A stretch of DNA of 64,000 bases from NCBI GenBank assembly GCA_036346405.1, contig CM070557.1:58286016-58350015 (forward strand), given 5' to 3'. Below the pieces are notes generated by a model. The model saw only the letters and a list, made by a program, of their open reading frames with translations. It did no database searches and was not told the origin of the DNA. Source of the stretch: Phyllostachys edulis (lineage: Eukaryota; Streptophyta; Magnoliopsida; Poales; Poaceae). A program made the position numbers and the translations under genes. Within the stretch, counting starts at the first letter, position 1, and every line of letters begins with the position of its first letter. Positions 1-10,800 of this stretch are shown one piece after another.

Positions 1-180
1 GGCGACTACTCCATGTGTCGCTCCACTGTTGGGCGACTTGGATCAGTTGCCCAATGGTTAAACGACTAGATCCAAGTCGCCGAATGGTCGAGCGACGTAT
101 GATTATTTCTGTAAAATAAAAAAGGGAGGTATATTACTGTATTTTGAAATTTAAAAAATATTTTTTAAAAAAATTCCAAT
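1..180. other. short-motif-rich segment at window edge
   Basis: The first 110 bases repeat variants of GGCGACTTGGATC, GTCGC and GCGAC in both orientations. They are followed by an A/T-rich stretch with long A and T runs. A similar pairing of GTCGCC/GTCGAC motifs with an AATATTATTTTAAAAAA-type tract occurs near 15.2-15.35 kb and 60.96-61.2 kb, beside Mutator-like and PMD remnants. It may be the edge of such an element, but no boundary can be set. Confidence 0.25.
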
Positions 181-1379
181 ACTAGCCCTTCTTTTATGCT
201 CTTCTTTGCTCCACAACCACAAGCATGGGCAGAAGCTACCATATGCTATTTGCTTTAGGAGTGTGATGCATCAAGAGGGAGCCATTTTTTTATTTTCATT
301 TTTTGCATCAACAAAAAATATCTCCGTACTAGGAAAAGACAGAGTCATTCATACAAGAGGTCCTCATGAGTTTGCAAATCCAGATCATGATTTGCAGGAC
401 TCGTCTTTTTCTTTCATCCGTCAAATTTTCTACCATGCTCTTTAATTCCCCAGATACCCGCTGGCTGATGCTATCGAGTATAGGAAGAGCTCTGAGAAGA
501 CCATAACAATTATTATCAGATTTCTAAAGCATAATGAAGCCAATTACTGATGTCTAAGGCAATGTTGAATTCAAATCCTTCTTTCCAAACAAACCCTTAA
601 GGAGAAGATCTGTAATCCTTCTCAATATCTGGCATGTAAGGATGCACATTATTCTATGTTCATGTTTGGCACACAAGAGTCCAAATCTTTTGTTTGTACC
701 CCCGGAAAAAAAAGATTTGAGAAGTCCAAAAGACATAGGTAGCCATTGCCCATGGCAATATGAGTTGATTTTGAGGCCTCGTTTGGAACGTGCCATTTTC
801 TTAGGAATCATGCGGAATTTAGGTTGTTTCCTGCAAAATTATTGTGTTCTTCCTTGCCCGGAGGCTCCGTTTGAAAAAAATATCCTGATTTACATAGTAA
901 TTGAACCGTTTCATGTGAAATTTATGAAAACTTTCTGCGAAATTATGGAAACAATGTTTTAGATTGCTCACCACTCTCTCCGTGTGGTGTAAATTGCTGC
1001 GAAATTCGAGCGTGACTAAACCTGCACATTGGATGTAGCTTGATGCAACAAAAAACTTGTGTGGGGCTCTGCTGGATTAATCATGGCCGCACAATACCGA
1101 TCGAACAGGTCGCAGCAGGTGTAGGAGTGCAAGCCTCAACTCCCACCCACTATTTGGAGTGGAGCTAGTGAGATGAAGCTATTACGACTAAACGTAGAAA
1201 ACACATATTGAAATTTTGTATGTAACCTAAATTAATATATAAATTCATGAGTAACAATGTTAAAATGGTAGGTACATTAAATATAGTATTTTAATTATTG
1301 ATAGTGTGTTCCGAAAACCAAAAAATATGCACAAGTAGCAATCTTATGGAAGAAAAAAGTTCAATAGATTAGTAATGCA
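181..1379. other. intergenic, no gene seen
   Basis: A/T-rich sequence with short, incoherent open frames of no recognisable family. Around 774-890 the phrases GGCCTCGTTTGGAA and GAGGCTCCGTTTGAA recur, a wording common in small non-autonomous plant DNA transposons, but no inverted ends or target duplication were identified. Confidence 0.4.
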
Positions 1380-1610
1380 AATCATGACAGAGGTATTCAT
1401 CGAGCCAAGGCGGTGCTCCAGGCCCCTCGCGTCCCCATGGTGGATCCGCCACCACTGATGTGTTCAGGCAAGCGCATGGAGAGGCTGTGTGTGTTTTGCA
1501 GCCTGTTGCTGATTCTGTTCCTTTCGGGTAGTGTTTTATACTTTTATTGGTTTGAAGTTTGAACTAGGCTGTGCGATATTACCTCCTTAATAAAAAAATA
1601 TTGATGTCTA
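1380..1610 (+). other. possible LINE 3' tail
   Basis: A GC-richer block ends in a T-rich, weakly structured stretch and ACCTCCTTAATAAAAAAAT, resembling the 3' ends of plant non-LTR retrotransposons. No reverse transcriptase or endonuclease residues are visible and no target duplication was found. Confidence 0.2.
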
Positions 1611-1833
1611 AGCCTATGTCAGATTCGATCATACGAATTGTTCATACACACTTGCTGCAACAAGACAAGTATGCCTAGAAATTCTGGTGATCTTAAAGGG
1701 TAACAAGTAACAACTATGTCATAGGTACATAAATAGTGTTCCATCTACTGCTATATATAGCCTTGTTCACCATGCAGGATGGTACTCTCAGAACTACAGC
1801 ATCCAACATCACTAGTTAGAAAGGGGTTGCTCT

Positions 1834-4800
1834 TTACTGTGTCGCTTGGGCTGCTGTTCCTGCTTCCCTCTTGAGCTGTACCTTGAGCCTTTTACCACGT
1901 AATTGTGAGCCATTCATCCCCCTGATGGCAGCCTGAGCTGATGCTGGTGTGTCATAACTCACAAAGCCTGCACGGGAGAAGGCACATGGAATGACTACTA
2001 CAGACTCTCAATTGCAGTGACTATGCAAAATATTGAGATGCAGATGTTTACCGAAACATTTACTAAAACCAGTAGCTTTGTTGATAAAAACTTTGGCACT
2101 CAGGACCCTACCAAATACCCGAAACAGATTTGCCAGCTCTTCATCACCGCATTCTTGAGGGATATCGTAGACAAATAAATTAGCCCTGGGAGGTCCTGAT
2201 GGTTAACAGAAGTAAAATGACCAGTCAGATAATAAACTTGGGAAAATGCAACTTAAAAGACACAGGAGGTTAGCTTTTATCAACCTTCTATCTTACTCCC
2301 TATCCTTGTGTTTGCTGGAGATAAGGTAGGATTTCTATGCGTATTTGGCATGTTTACTGAGCTGTAGGAGAAACACGGCGGTCTATCTACCACCAGGGCA
2401 TCTGGAAAGGATACTGGGTATTGAAGACCTGGCAAAGCAGGGAATGGAGGGCGTATGTATCCAGCAGACTGAATCAGGTTTGAAGTTTTATGATTTATTC
2501 CTGGAAATATATTTGTGTTGAGTCCATGAAGTGAATTTCCTTTATTAACATGTGGGTACATAGTGTTGTAACATGCTTGATTTTGCAATGGGTACTTTGT
2601 ATGTCCATATATTCCTGGTAGCTGCAAAAGTTCATCAGATTGTACACAAGCCTCAATTTCATCTGGAGACAATATCATAAGACATTATGCAAGTAAATAA
2701 GAAAAAAATAAAAATGGCAAAAATGGCCCAATGTGAAAATGTACAAGGAAACCTAGGGCAGAAAATTAGACAAATTAAAATGTTCTCTACTTGCAAGTTG
2801 CAACATTATCGTCTGATCTAAAGCATCAAGAATCAATAATGCAATAAGTACAAGGAAATTCAATGCTCTGTATATAATAAGTGCTTTTCCAGATATCTGA
2901 ATCACAAGGAAAATATTAGCATGAAGAATATCATCTTGTAACTAACTCTGACAATAGGTTAGGCAGCCTATACGAGCTCAGTTACCAAACAGGACTAGCA
3001 CAGTCAAAATTTTAAGAGCAGGCGTTTCAAATAACCCAGTCTATTGGGATTTGGGAATGAATATTTGAGGCAGTCCCTCTCTGAAGGACCGAAAATGGGT
3101 AAGAAAAGAATAGATGGTTTAGCTGTTACCTCTAATTTGTCGGAATTACACTCATTAGGCTTATATTGCTTCTCATCATGCTCTACAGAAAAGTGAGAAT
3201 GTTCAAATGGTGGTATCGGATCATTCAACGGAACTCGATTCTCTAATAGCTTTACCACACTCTTGAGCTCTGTCACTAGCATCTCAAGTTTTCCGTTTGT
3301 CATCTTCATTAGATCTTTCAATTCTGAATCCGTTATTGTGCAAAATCCTTCAGTCTGATAGCCATCATGTACGATTGACAATATTAGAAAGAGTAAAAGA
3401 TGGCTACAGAAAGAAAGTAAGTAAGGTTGTTTTCTGGAGCACAATAATTTTAAAAATGAACAAATTGGCTTGGGTCAGCTAAAGAGCTAATGAAACTGTC
3501 TTGTTTTGTTAAACTTCTAGTATTGACTCTAGCACTAGACAAACCAATATCTAAATGAAATGTAGCTAAAGCTCCTTCATAAGCCCATCAGCTCAATATA
3601 ATAACAGAATTTTCTATAAGCGCACTTGTGCACCATAAAGTGAAGCTTTCGTTGGCTCATAATATCATAAGCGTAACAGAATACTACCATGAGTCCTGAC
3701 TTAGTTTATCAAACAATAACGTAATATAATAGAATAGTTCAGATATTAATAAATGAGAAGTTAAGCATAAAGAAAAGGTGTTTGAAGTTTCTTTCACCTC
3801 AGACTTGACTTCTATCAATTTATTATCTTATTAAAGAAAAGTCAAAAGAAGCCACCTCGTTCGCTCTCAAGAGCTAGAAATTCTCATGTTAATCGGTGAA
3901 AAAAGAGAAAGATCTTTACAGTCGATCATGGTGGGTCCAGATTATAACGGTCTAGATTAAAAGAAAGAGTTCATGTCAAGTACAATAAAACTGAAATTTG
4001 GAATAAAAAATAAAATAAAATCAGCAATTAGATTTCCATACGAATTCCTAAGTATAAGAGTCCATGTCAAGTACAATAAAACAGAAATTCAGAATAAAAA
4101 TAAAATAAAATTAGCAATTTGATTTCCCTACGAATTCCTAAGCAAAATCCCTACATAATTATAATTTGGAATAAAAAACAAAAAATGGCAATTAGATTTG
4201 TATACTAAATCCAACAAAAACTGAAATTTGGAATAAAATTAGAATTTGATTTCCATACAAATTCTAATAATTATAATTCGGAATAAAAATTAAACAATAA
4301 TTGGCAATAAGATTTGTATGCAAAATCCAACAAAAAATAACTGAAATTCGAATAAAAATAAAATAAAATTAACAATTTGATTTCAATATGAATTCCAAAG
4401 TAAAATCCTAAATAATTGTAATTCGGAATAAAAATTAAAGAAAAAATAGCAATTGGATTCAGATATGAATTCCAAGATAAAAAACCGAAATTCGAATAAA
4501 AAATAAAAGAAAATTTGCAATTTGATTTCCATACGAAATCCAAAGTAAAATCCCTAAATAACTCAAATTTGGAATTAATTAAATAAATTTAGCAATTTGA
4601 TTTGAGTACGAACTCCAATAAAAATAATTGAAATGTTAAATAAAAATAAAAGTTATAACAAGGATGACACAAATGGTGTCGGAGGAGACACAAAAGAAGT
4701 CACCATGTTCGCTCTCAATGTCACGTGTTTCTATTGTTGCTTCCTATGGAATAAAAATAAAAAATATCCGAATTTTTGAATAAAAAATATAAGTTATAAC

Positions 4801-7800
4801 GAGGATTGCACGAATGGTACCAGAGGAGACCATGAAAGAGTGCGATGGTATCGATCTGTCTTGCAAGAAGACATTGACCCACGGGGAAGCGAAGAGCCGA
4901 GATGGTGACAACGGAGATGAGGATGTCGTGCTGCTCACCTTAGACGTTGAACGAGAACAATGTTGTGCTGCTCGCCGAAGCCATTGAAAAAAAAAGTCCA
5001 GTATTGAAGGAACCAAGGGTCCCGATGACAAGTGGTGAGCGTCGGCGCTGTTGAAGAAGTTAGTGTCCAAAGAAGCTCGATATGGGGAAGCCCTGGCAGA
5101 GAGGAGATGAAGCTTTGCATTGAAGACGAGCTATGACCGATATGAGGTCATCCGGTAGCTAGGAACGTGCCATCACTTGTGAGGGGCACGTTGATGGCGA
5201 AAAGATTCTCCATATCGTCAATGATTAAAGCAAACACGTTGTCATCAGTGAAGATGAGAGGTCACCACATTTAGTGCGAAAGCCACAACGTTGAGTTGGC
5301 CAACGTCGAAGAAGAGGAGTGATCGACACGAGAGAAGAGGACATCAAGCATGTAAAACATCATGCATGCATTCGTACGAATAGAAGCGTAGGCGTATAGA
5401 GGTAGAGGAGCAAAAAGCTTGAAGTAAAGATGGTGCAGCTGTAGGGAATATGCTCGGGGTCACCGGAGAGAGCGTGACACATGTCTCTAGCTGGGATCGA
5501 CAACGGTTGCATGTGTATGCGTGTTGACGTCGCAATGATTAGCATTAAGCAATAATTGGGGAGAAGTAGAAGATAACTATATTGTAAAGTATTGCATTGG
5601 AAGAAGTAGCAGATAAGAGTGATCGATCAAGATTTGAGCTTACTGTTGGAGGTTGAAGCAAGAAAAGCTGTGACAACGAGAAGAGATAGAAGCACACGGT
5701 TTGGTGGGGCAGTCGACGTATGAGGGAAGATAAGTTCAAGGTAGGTCGCCGCACACATAATCAACATATTGCTTGAGATTAAATAGAGGTACATGTGTAT
5801 GCATACAATTTGGAAAAAATAACCAATAAAGTAAGAATAGGGGCATGCAGCTACATGATCTATGCACAATAAAGAGTGGTTAGTTTCTAAGAACCCCAAC
5901 AACTTATTATGCTCAATGATTTTCTTCCATCAAAGTTCATACTTCAATTACGTTTCTCAGGTTGTAATTGTTAGAATATGACTCCTTATGTATTTCCTTA
6001 TTTGTATATGGCAACCCCCTTGTACTCTATATATATATTGCTCATTGGGCCCTCTTGAATATACACACAATATTCATAACATGTATCAGAGCTAGGGCAC
6101 TAACCTAGCTCTCCTTCCGCTGCCATCCCGCCGCCTCGACGCTGCCGCTAAATCGATCACCGTCCGGCTCGAACGCCGCAATGAAGTCGCTGCTCCCGCC
6201 GCCGCCGCTGCGTGCTTAAACCATCGCATGCACGGCCGCTTCGCCGCTGCTCACCGTCTCGTCTCATTGTCGCCGCTCCGTCGGCCAAGAGCCCGCCGCT
6301 CGTTAGACCGCCAGTGAGCGTCGCCATCGCCGCCGCTTCTCGCGTCGACCGAGGCCCGACATCTTCCGACAAGGAGACCACCGCTTTGCTCCGTCGACCA
6401 GGAGCACGACGCGCCGCCGACTGGGAGCCTGCCGCTTGTTGTCCGCCGCCGCTCAGGCCGTCGCCACAAGCAGGAGGAACCCTAGTTCGGTTCCCCGTGC
6501 GTGTTCTTGTGTGTTTTCTTGGTCGCATGGGCCGTAGCAGGAGGCTTGCCTTTTTAGCTCGGCCCGAAGAAGCAAAAAAAAATCAAAAAAATTTTAAAAA
6601 AAATAGTGCGTCGATCTAACCGCCGCACCGTCCAGCACTTCCTGTTAGACTTCGTTGCCTTGGTCGCCATGCCGCCTACCGGTGGCTTCTGTTCCTTCCG
6701 CTGCGATCCCATTCTTGGGAACAAAGCTTCATGGGACGAACTATAGGTTACGGTCTTCACTCATGGAGATCAAGCTCGATGGTCTCCGCCTCTGGGGACA
6801 TGTCACTGTTGCAAGACCTTGTCCGCCGTCACCGCTTCAGCCTACTTCTGCACCTCCTGCTGAAGATGAGGCCGCCAAGAAGGAGGCAGAGGCCGCTGTT
6901 GCTACTGCTGACGCAGCTGATGAGGCCTTTCAGTATGTCAAGACGCTTTTGAGAGCTGGTGTGCTGATGAGGCCCGTGTTCGAGCCATCCTGGTGGTCAG
7001 CGTCGACGACTCCATCCAGCCAGACATTGTTGGTCTGTGCTCTACTCGCCAGGTCTGGGAATATTTACACGAGCGATACCAGCAGAGCAGCGATGCTCAG
7101 TTCTTTTCGCTTCAGCGTGAGTTGGAGACGCTTCGCCAGGAGGACTCTTCTGTCGACGACTTCTTCCAAGCCCTGGCCAGTCTCTGGTGCCAGCTGGACG
7201 AGCTGGCTTCTCCGCATTGCCAAGAGTGTCATAAAGTGCAGAAGGCGAATCGTGATCGCCCTCAGCTTTATGACTTCGTCCGCCGTCTTCGCCCAGAGTT
7301 TGAGTCTGTCAGGGCTCAACTACTGAGCCACTCACCACGACTGACAGTCACCGAGGCTCTTTCAACACTTCATGCTGAGGAGCTTCGCCACGGGTTAGCA
7401 GCATAGTTTGTTCCGACTGTGCTTGCTACCCCTTCTTCAACTACAGGACCTTCTCAGCATTCTGTTTCTGCTCCTGTTTTTGCACCAACTGGGGTTCAGT
7501 GCAACTATTGCAAGAACTTCGGGCACGACTACCCGCGTTGTGCGGTGCGCAAAAAGCAGAACAAGCCGCGTGGACGATCTAAGGGGGGGAAGGGAGGCCC
7601 TAACTCCTCGACAGGAGGATAGACCAACACGTCAAGGCCTTCGCAGTGAGGTGACTGTTCAGCAGCTCTCTCACAACTCAGTAGATTCTGTCAGTCTAGC
7701 TCAGACGTCTCCTCCAGGTACTTCTTGGGTTCTGGATTCTGGTGCCTCTTTCCACATGACACCGGACTTCACATCTCTCACTTCAATAGGACCTCCTATT

Positions 7801-10800
7801 TTTCCTATCTCTGTTCAGACAACTAACGGTACTCCTCTGTCTCTCAGCTATCAGGGCACTCTTTTGTCCACTGACTTTTCTGTTCTAGCTGTTTCCTATG
7901 TTCCCCAGCTTACCATGCAACTTCTCTCGGTGGGTCAGCTCACCGATCTCGGTTGTAGGGTTGGTTTTTGACTCACCCCTATTTTATCCAGGATCGACAG
8001 ACAGGGACAGTACTTGGGACTGGCCAGCGCAGTAGGGATCGTCAGGGTCTCTACATCCTTGATCGCCTCCACCTTCCGTCCACTTCAGTTGCTCCTGCCA
8101 CCTCTACATCTCCTTCCACAACCACTGCTGCCACCACCTCTGGTGTTTTTGCGCAGTGGCATCACCGTTTAGGTCACTTGTGTGGGTCCCGCCTTTCTTT
8201 ATTAGTTCGTCAGGGTGTTCTTGGACGTGTTACTGTTGACACGGCCATGTTTTGTCAGGGTTGTAAGCTGGACAAGCAGCTACAGCTTCCTTATCATTCT
8301 AGCGAGTCCTTGTCTTCTCGTCCTTTTGGCTTAATTCATTCAAATATATGGGGACCTGCGCCTATTATCTCTAAAGGCGGGCAAAAACTTTATGTGATAT
8401 TCGTTGATGAATATTCTCGTTTTACATGGATTTTCCCTACATCTAATCGTGGTCAGTTTCTTGCGATCTATCGTAGCTTTGTAACGATGGTTCGTACTCA
8501 GTTTGATTCTCCCATCCGTACTTTTCACTGTGATTTTACTGGCGAGTACTGTTTTGACGCTTTTAGACAGTTTCTTTCTGAGCAAGGCACTCTTTACCAG
8601 TCTTCTTGTCCTGGTGTCCATGCTCAGAATGGGGTTGCTGAGCGCAAACAACGTCATTTGATTGAGACTGTCCGCACTCCTCCTTGCCTCTCACGTTCCA
8701 CCACGCCGAAGTGAGGTTGTTTCTCTGTTGCATATCTCATCAATATGCGACCTTCCACCGCTCTTAAGGGTGTCGATCCTATAGAGCGTCTCTACTCTCG
8801 CTCCCCCGAAGATATCACCTTCGTGTTTTTTTTCAGACTTGTTTTGTTCTCACCTCGTGAACGCACTAAACTATTGGCCCAGTCAGTTGAGTGTGTGTTT
8901 CTTGGTTATAATTCTGAGCATAAGGGTTATCGTTGTTGGAATCTTTCTGCTCGACGGATCAGTATTTCACGAGACGTTGTCTTTGACGAATCTCGACCTT
9001 TCTTCTATTGAGATTTGGCTCCTCCCGCTTCCACCGTTGAGTCGATTTCATGGTTGTCTCTTTCTGACTCTTCACCCATTTCTTCACTATCACAGTCTTC
9101 CCCTAGTCTGTCTCCAGTGGTGCCTCCTGCAACACTGCCTCTTGTTCCTGTAGCACCATCGTCTCGTTTATCTGGTATTCACTACTCCAGGCGTTCTTGT
9201 TCTTCCCCAGCCTCTTCTCCTGGTATCTTGCTGATACCCACATCTGATCCTCGTGATGATGCTCCTCGTTACGTCCTTCGTAACCGGACATCCCTTCGAC
9301 CTCCTGATCGTCTTGGATTTGCTCCGATAGCTCATGCTATCTCTAACACTGAGCCTAGTTTTTATCGTGAGGTTGCTCCTCATTCTGAGTGGCAGCTCAC
9401 TATGGCAAAGGAGCTTGATGCTCTTCGACATACGGAGACTTAGGATATTGTACCGTCACCTGTGCATGCTCGTCCGATTACGTGCAAGTGGGTGTACAAG
9501 ATTAAGACCTGGTCTGATGGTACTATCGAGCGCTACAAGGCTCGCCTTGTGGCACACGGCTTTTAACAGGAGTACGGTCATAACTACGATGAGACTTTTG
9601 CCCCTGTTGCCTATATGACCATTATTCGCACTCTTGTTGCGGTTGCTTCTATTTGTCGGTGGTGTATCTCTCAGCTAGATGTTAAGAATGCTTTTCTTAA
9701 TGGTGTTTTGCATGAGGAGGTCTGCATGCAGCCACCACCTGGGTATTCTGTTCCTGATTGGCATGTCTGTTGTCTTCGTCATGCTCTTTATGGCCTAAAA
9801 CAAGCTCCTCGTGTCTGGTTTGCGCGTTTTACCTCAGTGATTACTGCTGTCGTTTTCACTGTCAGTTTCCACGATCCTGCTCTTTTTGTCCATGTCTCAT
9901 CTCAAGGTAGGACACAGAGGCGGGCCCACTTGTATTCAATGGTATTCAGTTGAATACCCATTATTTTTGCAAAACAAATTCATATATATATAGTGTATTC
10001 TCATGGCCCGATGCTTACAAATTTTTGTAGTTATACCCCTAAAACACTGTGTGCGATCAGAGGTCTGATCTTCCTCATGGGCGAGACAGTAAGCCAAGAC
10101 CCCCCTCCCGAAGGGCCGAGCCAAAGCAATGTCCGGAGCAGAGTCTGCGCTGACTCATTCCCCAAGCCCAAGGACCCCAACCCTAAGCACAAGCAAAGCG
10201 ACCAAGCATCTTCTCAAATCTCAATTCCCCATTTCCTCCTCCCGAATCGTGAATCCCGACCTCTGGCTCTCCGCCTCTCCCACGGCCAGGCGCAACCTCC
10301 GCTCCTCCCTCCAGCGCCTCCCCTTCTAGCGTTCACATGCACCATCACCCATGCCGTCCGCGTCCGCGGCTCGGCGAGCTACTCAGCGGCTCCCTCGCCC
10401 GTCGCCCGGCCAGATCTGCGCCCAATGTGCCCGGCCCTTCATGTGATCCGCCGCTTCCTTGCCCGGCGCCAGCCTCCAGCCCTTCTGCCGGCGCCGCGCG
10501 TCCTCGCCTCCGACCTCGGGCTCCCCTGGCTGTGGGAGTGTGGGGTGTGGCAGCATGGCCTGCTCGACCTCACACCACCATGTTGTCGGGTCGGTGCCCA
10601 GAACTGCTTCCTCAACCTCAAGCCGATTCAGACTTCAGAGGATTCTTGGTTCTTTGTCTTCTTGATTAGGTGAGGAAAAAGAATCGAGGCAGAGGCAGCT
10701 TATATAGTCAGTATGAGTAGTAAATGAGTTACATAGTTAACTACTTAAATACTTAATACTTTGGCAATTCATATAACACATTGGATTGTATGAGTAAATG

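Noticed and set aside
6157..6619. Long GC-rich open frames on both strands near the 5' LTR of the first Copia
   Set aside because: Open in several phases because of base composition; they lie in the untranslated leader between primer site and gag and carry no domain.
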